64,000 nucleotides of DNA from Desulfomonilaceae bacterium (GTDB lineage: Bacteria; Desulfobacterota; Desulfomonilia; Desulfomonilales; Desulfomonilaceae): positions 1 to 64,000 of the forward strand of contig JBAZSD010000001.1 of assembly GCA_041662605.1 (NCBI GenBank), written 5' to 3'. Positions 37,070 to 45,266 of the stretch are shown one piece after another. The first letter of the stretch is position 1, and each line of letters opens with the position of its first letter. The position numbers were made by a program, and so were the translations under genes. Under the pieces are notes generated by a model that saw only the letters and a list, made by a program, of their open reading frames with translations, was not told where the DNA came from and searched no databases.

Positions 37070-40000
37070 TTATGCCTTTGTAACGTTTACCATGAAGGCC
37101 TTGTATTCAGGACACATGGTGTTGGCGTCTCCCACGCAAAGGGTGAGATGATTCGTGGTAGGGTCCTTATCCGATTTGGGTGTGAGCCATCCAAAACAGA
37201 AAGGCATTCCGACCTGATGCACCCCACGACCCGCCACCTGGAACGGACGATATCTGGGTGTCACCATAGCCACGCATTCGACTTCTCCTCTGATCGAGGA
37301 AACCCTTGCCCTTTCGCCGTTTTTGATTCCAATTTCCTTGGCAAGCTGTTCGCTAATTTCCACGAAGAGTTCAGGCTGGGCTTCGAGGAGCCAAGGTTGC
37401 CATCGGGTGAAAGCCCCAGTACACCAGTGTTCGGTGACTGTGTACGTGCTGCAAACTATGGGGAACCTGGCATCCCCTGAGGCGATTTTGTCCAAATCGC
37501 TCTTGAAAATCTTTATGGCTGGATTGTTCATCTGTCCTGACATAAGATTGCTTGATAAGGGGCTTTCCAGCGGCTCATAATGCTCTGGGAACGGACCATC
37601 AACCATGCCGGGACCAAAAAGGGACGCGTGCCCATCCGGTTTCATGATGAAGGGTAGCTTACCTTTTTCCTTATCGCTCATGGGAGGCCACGGGCCATCG
37701 GGAACGTCACCGACCCATTTGCCGCCTTCCCATTTCAAAAGGGCCTTCTTGGGATTCCACGGTTGACCATTGACATCGCAGGATGCTCGGTTGTACAGCA
37801 CCTTGCGGTTTACAGGCCAGGCCCAGGCCCAATTGGGAAAGAGGCCAAGGCCGGTCGGGTCCTCTTTCCCCCTGCGAGTCATCATGTTGCCTGCATTCGT
37901 GTAACTAGCAGTGTAGAGCCAGATGCCGGACGACGTACTGCCATCTGCCTGTAGAAATGCGAAAGAGGGGACGAGGTCTCCTTTCTTGAACTGTACGTCT
38001 TTTCCCGTCGGATCTTTGAGAGTCTTATCCACCAGAAAATATCCATTGATCTCTTTTGCCATCTTGTGTGGGTCAAATGCGCCATTGGAGTCCGTATAGT
38101 CCCACTTCAAATTGAGAATCGGTTCGGGAAATTTGCCGCCTTCCTGAGCATAGAGCGCCTTGATCTTCGCCATGAGCCGGTTAACCATTTCTCCGTCAGG
38201 AATTGCGTCTCCCGGCGGATTCGTGGCCTTGTAACGCCACTGAACCAAGCGTCCGCTGTTGGTAAGACTACCGTCTCTTTCTACGGAACAAGCGGCAGGC
38301 AGCAGAAACACCTCAGTCTTTATCTTTTTTGGATCAATCCCTGGGCCGTGCCAAAACGAAGCGGTTTCGTTGTTGAATATGTTGGCGTGGACTAGCCAAT
38401 CCAGATTGCTTAGTCCTTTTACAGTCTTCTTTGTATTCGGGCTGCTTCCTGCCGGGTTCTGGCTCCAGAGAAACAAGCCTTTTATCTTCCCGGAGTACAT
38501 CTCATCGAACAGGTCCAGCCATGAATAGGTCTTGCCGTCGTCAGCCTTCGGCAGCCATGAATAGCCGAAATCGTTTTCCTTAACAGCCTTATCGCCGAAG
38601 AATGACTTGAGCAGGCTCACTGTGTACTTGGGGTAGTTCTGCCACCAGTTGGCGGACTGGGATTCTACAGTTCCCGGCGTGTATTCCTTTAGGTAGTTTT
38701 CAAGAGTTCGCTGAGATGATCTCGGCACTTTCAAGTATCCGGGAAGTAAATGGAACAACAGGCACCCATCCGACGAGCCCTGGACGTTGGGTTGGCCACG
38801 CAGAGCATTGATACCACCGCCAGCGATACCAATGTTACCGAGCAAAAGTTGAACGATCGCGCTAGCTCGAATATTTTCAGACCCGACCGTGTGTTGAGTC
38901 CATCCCAAAGCATAAAGCACCGTCCCCGCCTTGTCCCGCACACCGGTCGCTGAATACATCTCGTAAACCTTCAGCAATTCTCCAATAGGGGTCCCGGTAA
39001 TCTCGGAAACTTTTTCCGGGGTGTAACGTGAATAGTGCTTTTTTAGGAGTTGGAACACGCAATGAGGATTTTGAAGCGTTGTGTCTCTTTCCAGGGCGCC
39101 TTTCTTGTCACGCTTAAAAGACCACTTGGACGAGTCATATTTCCGGGTCTTCGGGTCGTACCCTGAAAATAGACCTTCCTGGAAATCGAACTTGTCTCCA
39201 ACAATGTAGGATGCGTTGGTATATTCTACGACATAGTCTTTGAAATACTTTTTCTTCTCAATAATGAAACTGATCATGCCGCCGAGAAAGGCGATGTCCG
39301 TGCCCGAACGGAGCGCCGTGTATAAGTCGGCAATCGCTGAGGTTCTCGTGAAACGAGGGTCAACGGAAATCACCTTCGCTCCGTTGTCTTTGGCCTTCAT
39401 GATCCATCTCATGCTTATGGGGTGACATTCGGCTGCATTGCTGCCCATGATGAGAAAGCAGTCGCTGTTTCTCATGTCAACATAGTGATTCGTCATCGCT
39501 CCACGGCCGAATGACTCTCCCAAAGCCGCCACACTCGGGCTGTGACATATTCTGGCTTGATGATCGAGGTAAACGATCCCCAAAGCTCTTGCCATAGCGT
39601 TCAGAGACCAGATTTCTTCATTGTCGATGTTGGAGCTGCCGAGATGGGCTATGGCCTCCACACGATTGACCACCTGCCCTTTATCGTTTTTCTCAATGAA
39701 GTTGGCGTCCCGCGTGGCTTTGGCCTTTTTGGCGATCTCTGTTATCGCCCAGTCCCACGATTTTTCTTCCCATTTGTCACTGAAAGGCGCTCGGTACAGA
39801 ACTTTGGTCAATCTGTTAGGGTTGGAGGCCGTAGTTTGGAAAAGCGCTGCGCCCTTTGCGCAAAGAGAACCTTCATTGATAGGGTGTTCGGGATCGCCCT
39901 CGATGTTGATAATCGTTCCCTTGTTCTTGTCAGTAGCGACCAGTAAGCCGCAGCCTACTGAGCAATGCGGACAAACGGACGTCGTGATTTTCGCTGTTTT

Positions 40001-40129
40001 CATCCTGTCGATCTTAAGTTCTGCGGCGTAAGCCCGAACCGGTCCCAAATCCAAACCTAGAGATGACAGGACTACACCGGCGCCGATGACGCCGGAGGTA
40101 ACAAGAAACTCCCTCCGATTAAAGTTCAT
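37070..40129 (-). CDS. fdhA: Formate dehydrogenase catalytic (alpha) subunit, Cys form
   Basis: The protein (1019 aa) is a molybdopterin (Mo or W) oxidoreductase that oxidises formate or reduces CO2. It has a twin-arginine signal (RREFL at 5-9), a [4Fe-4S] site with C53, C56, C60 and C90, and the active-site region ARICHSPSVAA. There Cys195 stands where relatives carry selenocysteine (for example RVUHGP). The codon is TGT (39545-39547). Size and layout match FdnG-like periplasmic enzymes. A Cys form normally has lower activity, and the nearby Cys-anticodon tRNASec-like gene makes the codon worth testing. The next gene downstream is fdhB. Confidence 0.92.
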   Translation of the reverse strand: MNFNRREFLVTSGVIGAGVVLSSLGLDLGPVRAYAAELKIDRMKTAKITTSVCPHCSVGCGLLVATDKNKGTIINIEGDPEHPINEGSLCAKGAALFQTTASNPNRLTKVLYRAPFSDKWEEKSWDWAITEIAKKAKATRDANFIEKNDKGQVVNRVEAIAHLGSSNIDNEEIWSLNAMARALGIVYLDHQARICHSPSVAALGESFGRGAMTNHYVDMRNSDCFLIMGSNAAECHPISMRWIMKAKDNGAKVISVDPRFTRTSAIADLYTALRSGTDIAFLGGMISFIIEKKKYFKDYVVEYTNASYIVGDKFDFQEGLFSGYDPKTRKYDSSKWSFKRDKKGALERDTTLQNPHCVFQLLKKHYSRYTPEKVSEITGTPIGELLKVYEMYSATGVRDKAGTVLYALGWTQHTVGSENIRASAIVQLLLGNIGIAGGGINALRGQPNVQGSSDGCLLFHLLPGYLKVPRSSQRTLENYLKEYTPGTVESQSANWWQNYPKYTVSLLKSFFGDKAVKENDFGYSWLPKADDGKTYSWLDLFDEMYSGKIKGLFLWSQNPAGSSPNTKKTVKGLSNLDWLVHANIFNNETASFWHGPGIDPKKIKTEVFLLPAACSVERDGSLTNSGRLVQWRYKATNPPGDAIPDGEMVNRLMAKIKALYAQEGGKFPEPILNLKWDYTDSNGAFDPHKMAKEINGYFLVDKTLKDPTGKDVQFKKGDLVPSFAFLQADGSTSSGIWLYTASYTNAGNMMTRRGKEDPTGLGLFPNWAWAWPVNRKVLYNRASCDVNGQPWNPKKALLKWEGGKWVGDVPDGPWPPMSDKEKGKLPFIMKPDGHASLFGPGMVDGPFPEHYEPLESPLSSNLMSGQMNNPAIKIFKSDLDKIASGDARFPIVCSTYTVTEHWCTGAFTRWQPWLLEAQPELFVEISEQLAKEIGIKNGERARVSSIRGEVECVAMVTPRYRPFQVAGRGVHQVGMPFCFGWLTPKSDKDPTTNHLTLCVGDANTMCPEYKAFMVNVTKA

Positions 40130-40262
40130 AGTTACGTCCTCCTTTTAAGCAGAAAAGATGAGTTAATGTTTGGCCAAAACACCAGCCCTGAGGAACCCTT
40201 CAGCCCCACAGCCCAAATACTGACAGCGGTATGGCGACACCCGTGTCAGTCACGGCATTCCA

Positions 40263-40284
40263 GTTATGTCTCATATGACATAAC
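40263..40284. promoter_or_regulatory. Palindromic operator-like site upstream of fdhA
   Basis: A perfect inverted repeat, GTTATGTC (40263-40270) and GACATAAC (40277-40284), is separated by six bases. It lies about 134 bp upstream of the fdhA ATG and about 100 bp beyond the selB stop. Its symmetry suits a dimeric regulator, and no protein is assigned. Confidence 0.4.
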
Positions 40285-40379
40285 ATAGCGTAATGTTGTT
40301 ACATTTCTTTCATGTCTTCCTCCTCTAATTCTGTCAGAGCATTGTGGATGTGTAAGAAAGTCTGACTGAATCAGACATA

Positions 40380-42347
40380 TCAACAAGCATTTGGAACCCG
40401 CCCCCTCATGCCGTATCGTTCAGGCATCATATCGTCCCCCGACATCAAGACCCGTGAATCTGCCACGCGTCGGGTCAGCCCGATAGTGTCAAGGTAATCA
40501 AGCACAGGTACAGCCCGCAATCTCCCGTACCCAAGTATTTCCGCGGCGTCCTTTATGGTGAGACTACCCTTCTGTTGGATCAGTGTTCGGACTTTTTCGC
40601 CTATCTCCTGGAGGGCTTCGCAAGTTAAGTAACGCCCGTCGTTTAGTCGAACGATTTTTTTCTGCGCATGCATGTAATCTAGCGCTTTCTGGACATCTCT
40701 CCATTGAATGCCTTCGCCGTGCAGCTTGTGAAATGTTCCCGCAGAGAAAGACGAATAGCCCTGACTAGCGGCAAATTCCTTCAATTTTTCTATCAGTTGT
40801 CTCTTATTTGGAGATAATTTACCCACGAGGGTAGGAATTTGATACCCCCCATCGCATCTGAGGAGTTTGCCTTGTGTGCATAGCTCGCGGAGCATTCTCT
40901 CAAAAAGAAATTCATCGAGCGCCGGGTCCAGGCGATAACGAATTTCATTTGCCTTGACCAGCATTTTGTAAGAGTCTTGGGCCAAGATTTCTTTTGTCAC
41001 GTCCATCAGTCGGGCTATTAAGGTCTCGTAGTCATTCCTGGGAAAGTAACCCCGGCCTTCCAACACGATCAATTTTCGGGTTTTTACCTTTGACTTGACC
41101 TCCGCCTCAATTTTCTCGATAGGAAGACCACTGGAAGCAATTTCTTCAGCGCTAACCGGACGGTTTGCATATTTCAAGAGGAAGAGTTCGGTGACCTTAC
41201 TGACGTCTTTTTCTCCAAGAGCCCTCAGATAGGAAACATTCTTTTCCTTCTTTACTGCTCTAAACTTTTCTCTGGTTGTTTCCAGAATATTCCCGCCGCC
41301 CATAATGCCGACGGAGTTAAGTCCGGAAATCACATAAGAATCGCCAGGGAGGACCGGCAAGGGTTCTTGGATCCTCAACTGAACCAGTCCCGACTCACCC
41401 GGCCTGAGGCGGTCCTGCTCCATCATCACCACCAAAGCCTTTACACATTGTGTCCCTATGTAGAGATTGACCCGTTGCTGGTTGACAAGCGGCGCCCGGA
41501 CCCTTTGCAAAATCGACAGTTTCGCATTGAACATACTGGCCGGCACATAAGCGCCCGGGGCGATAAGCGCCATACCTGCGTTGACTTCCTGAACCGATAT
41601 TCCCTGGATATTAACCCCAACCCTTTGGCCAGCGACTGCCCGACTCACTCTTTCGTGATGAACTTCCAGAAACCTGACTTTTGCGTCCATCCCGGATGGT
41701 AGTATTTGAACGGCGTCATTATCCGTGATCTGACCTGAAAATACTGTTCCGCTAACTACCGTGCCAAAACCACTAAAACTACGAACTTGATCAATCCACA
41801 GGCGAAATGGGCTGTATTGCCTCTTACCGGCTATCCTCTCTGATTCGGATTCAGCGGCGTGAACAATTTGATCAACCCCTCTTCCGTCCATGGCGGAGAA
41901 ATGAACAATTGGTTTACCATTCAAGAAGGAGTTCTGGACTGCTTCGCGAATTTCCGATTCCGCGATTGATATAGTTTCTTGATCCACAAGATCGGTCTTG
42001 CTCAAGACAATGAAACCGCCTTTAGCGTCAAAGAAATTCAAAACCGCCAAATGATCCCTGGTCTGAGGCATTACCCCGTCATCAGCCGCAACAATCAGTA
42101 TCGCCATGTCGACACTGCTCAAACCTCGAATGGTGTTCTTAAGAAAATCGCTGTGACCGGGCACATCCACCAGAGCAATCCTTTTGCCTGATGGAAGCCG
42201 CCACGGCGCAACGCTTGGCTCAATTGAAAGACCCCGTCTTTTTTCCTCTCCAAGACGATCAGTGTCTATGCCTGTAAGAACTTTAACCAAACTGGTCTTC
42301 CCGTGGTCCACGTGTCCCGCCACTCCTACGGTGATGAACTTGTCCAT
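40380..42347 (-). CDS. selB: Divergent SelB-type translation elongation factor
   Basis: The protein (655 aa) has an EF-Tu-like GTPase domain (G1 GHVDHGKT at 11-18, G3 DVPGH at 61-65, G4 SKTD at 116-119), beta-barrel domains, and C-terminal winged helices (about 370-640) that bind SECIS hairpins. Length is normal for bacterial SelB. Two regions depart from the usual sequence as I recall it: the common I(D/E)LGFA after G1 is IEPSVA (42-47), and the conserved Arg of (I/V)DRVF, implicated in binding the selenocysteyl group, is Gln187 in WIDQVRSF. The ATG follows GGAGAG. The tRNASec-like gene lies 132 bp upstream on the same strand. I infer a paralogue with altered aminoacyl specificity. Confidence 0.9.
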   Translation of the reverse strand: MDKFITVGVAGHVDHGKTSLVKVLTGIDTDRLGEEKRRGLSIEPSVAPWRLPSGKRIALVDVPGHSDFLKNTIRGLSSVDMAILIVAADDGVMPQTRDHLAVLNFFDAKGGFIVLSKTDLVDQETISIAESEIREAVQNSFLNGKPIVHFSAMDGRGVDQIVHAAESESERIAGKRQYSPFRLWIDQVRSFSGFGTVVSGTVFSGQITDNDAVQILPSGMDAKVRFLEVHHERVSRAVAGQRVGVNIQGISVQEVNAGMALIAPGAYVPASMFNAKLSILQRVRAPLVNQQRVNLYIGTQCVKALVVMMEQDRLRPGESGLVQLRIQEPLPVLPGDSYVISGLNSVGIMGGGNILETTREKFRAVKKEKNVSYLRALGEKDVSKVTELFLLKYANRPVSAEEIASSGLPIEKIEAEVKSKVKTRKLIVLEGRGYFPRNDYETLIARLMDVTKEILAQDSYKMLVKANEIRYRLDPALDEFLFERMLRELCTQGKLLRCDGGYQIPTLVGKLSPNKRQLIEKLKEFAASQGYSSFSAGTFHKLHGEGIQWRDVQKALDYMHAQKKIVRLNDGRYLTCEALQEIGEKVRTLIQQKGSLTIKDAAEILGYGRLRAVPVLDYLDTIGLTRRVADSRVLMSGDDMMPERYGMRGRVPNAC

Positions 42348-42478
42348 GTCTCTCCGTTTTTTTTGTAACCTAACTCTTCATCAATGACGCTCAGTCAAAA
42401 ACCAGCGGCTCATGGAGCAAGCATTGTGACTGCGGCGGCGCCAAGCTTCATATTTACCCGAGCAAGCATATTTGAGTG

Positions 42479-42570
42479 TGGAGAGGGCAAGGGGAATCGA
42501 ACCTCCTCCCGATTTATTAGACCGAGCCAACGGGTTTGCAGCCCGCGGGGTACCCAGTACCATTGCCCCC
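42479..42570 (-). tRNA. tRNASec-shaped tRNA with GCA (Cys) anticodon
   Basis: The 92-nt minus-strand tRNA includes an encoded CCA. The acceptor pairs GGGGGCAA (42570-42563) with TTGCCCTC (42490-42483), giving 8 bp. The D stem is 5 bp with a tiny loop (GGTAC-TGG-GTACC). The variable arm is long and paired (CTCGGT with ATCGGG). The T loop is TTCGATT. These are tRNASec traits. The anticodon loop is CTGCAAA, anticodon GCA at 42539-42537, instead of UCA, and the discriminator is U73 instead of G. GCA and U73 are the main identity marks of tRNACys. Acceptor plus T stem may total 12 bp (8+4 or 7+5) with an A-C mismatch. I infer charging with Cys, but Ser/Sec cannot be excluded. Confidence 0.85.
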
Positions 42571-42650
42571 TTAGTTAATGATCGCAGCCTTTGAGCTGGA
42601 CTGACAAGAATCTTGCAGGGAAAGTCTCAAAAATGGGATGGTATAACAAG

Positions 42651-42765
42651 AGTCTTTCGGCCTAGCCCAAGGCGTACCAAACACGGGTAGCCTGGATTAG
42701 GCTGCCTCATGTATAGCCGAAAAACTGGTACATGAATGTACTCCTCATGCGGGATGCGCCAATAG
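42651..42765 (-). ncRNA. Conserved structured leader RNA, copy C
   Basis: This lies 80 nt upstream of the tRNA, same strand. From 5' on the minus strand it has a hairpin of 6-bp stem GTACAT/ATGTAC (42728-42741), an outer stem TTTCGGC/GCCGAAA (42655-42661 with 42716-42722), an inner hairpin (42686-42692 with 42700-42706), and the invariant CCCGTGTTTGGT. The run GGGTAG (plus strand) can pair with either neighbouring arm, which hints at switching. Three copies in one window, always upstream of a tRNASec-like sequence, argue for a functional cis element. It could be a riboswitch or part of a tRNA precursor. Confidence 0.65.
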
Positions 42766-42971
42766 CGATAAAAAACAATTACCAAGAAATAATATATCTG
42801 TCAAATCAATATTTCCGATGGTTGACTCCAACAACACTTCTAGTTCTTGGTGTTTAATTTCCATATCAGGAACTGAGATATTCGGCTATTTGTGTCACTT
42901 CGCTGAAAAATATATTGACATTCTTTTGCTCTGTAACACGGTTAAACAATGCAAAATTGCTTGATTTGCTC

Positions 42972-43000
42972 TTGACAGATCTATTTCATGAGTAATAGTA
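42972..43000 (+). promoter_or_regulatory. Candidate sigma-70 promoter for the double-cubane gene
   Basis: TTGACA (42972-42977) is followed after 17 bases by ATAGTA (42995-43000), with an overlapping TAATAG two bases earlier. It lies about 70 bp before the ATG at 43071. The -10 match is only fair. Confidence 0.4.
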
Positions 43001-43070
43001 CATTAGGATTGATCGTATCGGTATTACCAATCTATAATGACAAATTCCCAAAAAGATGTAGGAGAGTCGA

Positions 43071-44348
43071 ATGACCGAAAGTTATGAACAGATGTGGAAA
43101 GACCTCGGGCTTGACCTCGTCGCTCACGACATGTTGCTTCAAGTCCTCGGTAAAGGATACCAGGACATATTCTTGGCTCAAAAATCCCGACCTCAAGGCA
43201 TGGATTATTTCAACTTTGTGCTGAGTGAAGTTCACGGTCTCAGGATCAAGGAATTAGTGGACGCTAAAAAAGAAGGCAAAAAGGTTATCGGCTCATTTTG
43301 TGTGTTTGTTCCAGAAGAAATTGTTCGGGCGACAGACGCAACTTTGGTTGGATTATGCACTGGAGCGGATTTTGCTACCGAAGAGGTAGAAAAACTGCTC
43401 CCTAGGAATACTTGCTCCCTGATCAAATCCGCGTTCGGCTTCAAGTTGGGCAAGGTTTGCCCTTACATCGAATCGGCCGACATGATCGTTGGCGAAAACA
43501 CCTGTGACGGAAAGAAAAAGTCTTACGAGGCGTTTGGGCGCCTTGTTCCCAATCTTTATGTCATGGACCTCCCTCAAATGAAAAGTCCGGAAGGCAAATC
43601 TCTGCTAAAAGCCGAATATTACAAATTCAAGGATCGTGTTGAACAACTTACTGGAATAACGCTTGATGTGGCCAGGCTCAAGAAAGGCATAGAGATTGTA
43701 AACAACAAACGTCGAGCCATATACAGACTTTCCCAATTGAGAAAGGCTGACCCCGCTCCGATTTCCGGACTTGACGCTTTGCTTATCAATCAGGTGTTTT
43801 TTTACGATGATCCGATTCGATTTACACAGTCGGTAAACAAAATATGTGACGAGCTTGAAGAGAGAATAAAAACAGGTTCAGGAGCAATCCCCAAAGGTTC
43901 CCCCAGAATCCTGCTCTCGGGTTGCCCAATGGCTGTTCCAAATTGGAAGCTTCCTTGGATTATAGAAACAAGTGGAGCTGTAATTGTTGGAGAAGAGTCT
44001 TGTGTGGGAGAAAGAGGGACCCGAAATCTTACTGATGATACGGGATCAACTCTGGATCAGTTGATGGACGCTATTGTTGATCGATATTTTCAGGTAGATT
44101 GCGCAATATTTACCCCGAATCCTGACAGGCTCCAACATGTAAAGGATATGACAGCGGCGTACAACGCCAATGGTGTCATTCACTACGGATTGCAGTTCTG
44201 TCAGCCTTATCAGATGGAGGCCATGCCGGTGGAGGGGGCTTTGGAAGACGCTGGAATTCCAACCCTCCGAATAGATACGGATTATAGCATGGAAGATGTC
44301 GAGCAACTTAAAACCCGTGTGGAAGCTTTCATAGAACGAATTAAATAA
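43071..44348 (+). CDS. Double-cubane-cluster protein (2-hydroxyacyl-CoA dehydratase-like)
   Basis: The protein (425 aa) shows family cysteines in FCVFVPEEIVRATDATLVGLC, RNTCSLIKSAFGFK, VCPYIESADMIVGENTCDGKKK, SGCPMAVPNWK and EESCVGERGTR. Homologues that stand beside an activase, without a second dehydratase subunit, hold a double-cubane [8Fe-9S] cluster and reduce small molecules such as acetylene in vitro. The ATG follows AGGAG. The activase gene is 107 bp downstream on the same strand. The physiological substrate is unknown. Confidence 0.85.
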   Translation: MTESYEQMWKDLGLDLVAHDMLLQVLGKGYQDIFLAQKSRPQGMDYFNFVLSEVHGLRIKELVDAKKEGKKVIGSFCVFVPEEIVRATDATLVGLCTGADFATEEVEKLLPRNTCSLIKSAFGFKLGKVCPYIESADMIVGENTCDGKKKSYEAFGRLVPNLYVMDLPQMKSPEGKSLLKAEYYKFKDRVEQLTGITLDVARLKKGIEIVNNKRRAIYRLSQLRKADPAPISGLDALLINQVFFYDDPIRFTQSVNKICDELEERIKTGSGAIPKGSPRILLSGCPMAVPNWKLPWIIETSGAVIVGEESCVGERGTRNLTDDTGSTLDQLMDAIVDRYFQVDCAIFTPNPDRLQHVKDMTAAYNANGVIHYGLQFCQPYQMEAMPVEGALEDAGIPTLRIDTDYSMEDVEQLKTRVEAFIERIK

Positions 44349-44455
44349 CACTGTTTTCGTGTGCTCTCGCTTGGAGGGATCCGGATGACGAATCAGGGTC
44401 CCTCACTTTGACTTTCAAGGCGATTTCAGCAACGAGCCTAGCTTAGGAGTCGGCA

Positions 44456-45226
44456 TTGGTTACCACAGGCATCGACATAGGGTCCAGGACAATTAAAATT
44501 GTTAGTATCGATTCCGTCGATCGAAGGATAGCTGTGTCTAGAAGAGTGGAAACCACATTTAACCCTTTGGACCAGGCCAGGAAGCTACTTAACGGAATAG
44601 AGACGGGCCGGCTTATCGCGACAGGTTACGGCCGAAAACTCGCCCAAGAAAATTTTGGAGGCGAGTCAATAACTGAAATTCAGGCTCACGCATTGGGGGC
44701 GAGGCATGTGTTTTCCGAATGCCACGCGATTCTGGATATAGGAGGTCAGGACACTAAGGCAATTTCATTGGATTCCAGAGGCAAAGTTCAGAAATTCGAA
44801 ATGAATGACCGTTGCGCAGCGGGAACCGGCAAGTTTTTGGAGTTCATGGCCACGAGTTTCCAGGTTCCGATCGAACAATTTGGCGTTTTTGCGCTGGCAG
44901 GAGTTGAGGGTCTTAAAATCAACAGTATGTGTACGGTTTTCGCCGAGGCTGAAGCGACATCTCTTATGGCTAGAGGCGGTCGTCCTGAGGATATTGCTTT
45001 TGCTCTGCACCTTTCAGTGGTGAAACGTTCGATATCCATGTTAAGGAGAATTTCTACCGCCGGCCCCATCGTATTTTCAGGTGGAGTAGCTCGAAATCCT
45101 TGCATAGTTGAGCTTGTTAGGCGGGAAATGATTGGCGGAGTATTGATCCCCGATGAGCCTGATATGATAGGCGCCTTAGGGGCAGCTCTCTACGGAATAA
45201 AGAACCTGGAAATTCCACAACACTGA
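44456..45226 (+). CDS. ATP-dependent activase (HgdC/BcrD-like, double-cubane protein reductase)
   Basis: The protein (256 aa) is an ASKHA-fold ATPase with phosphate motifs GIDIGSRTIKIV and DIGGQDTKAI. Its two cluster-ligand regions are NDRCAAGTGKFLEFMA and INSMCTVFAEAE, which place one [4Fe-4S] cluster at a dimer interface. It drives single electrons to very low potential at the cost of ATP and passes them to the double-cubane protein. The start is TTG at 44456, six bases after AGGAG. It may also serve the related protein at 30638-31798. Confidence 0.9.
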   Translation: MVTTGIDIGSRTIKIVSIDSVDRRIAVSRRVETTFNPLDQARKLLNGIETGRLIATGYGRKLAQENFGGESITEIQAHALGARHVFSECHAILDIGGQDTKAISLDSRGKVQKFEMNDRCAAGTGKFLEFMATSFQVPIEQFGVFALAGVEGLKINSMCTVFAEAEATSLMARGGRPEDIAFALHLSVVKRSISMLRRISTAGPIVFSGGVARNPCIVELVRREMIGGVLIPDEPDMIGALGAALYGIKNLEIPQH

Positions 45227-45266
45227 CCCCATGGAGATTAAATTTCATACGGAATTTTTATTTTGC

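Noticed and set aside
39545..39547. FdhA Cys195 codon as definite Sec-by-TGT
   Set aside because: The hairpin about 11 bases downstream is weak, so I list it only as a hypothesis to test, and call the protein the Cys form.
42651..42765. Leader RNA as a known riboswitch (Moco, cobalamin, c-di-GMP, ZTP, fluoride, glycine)
   Set aside because: None of the core motifs that I can recall for these classes is present.
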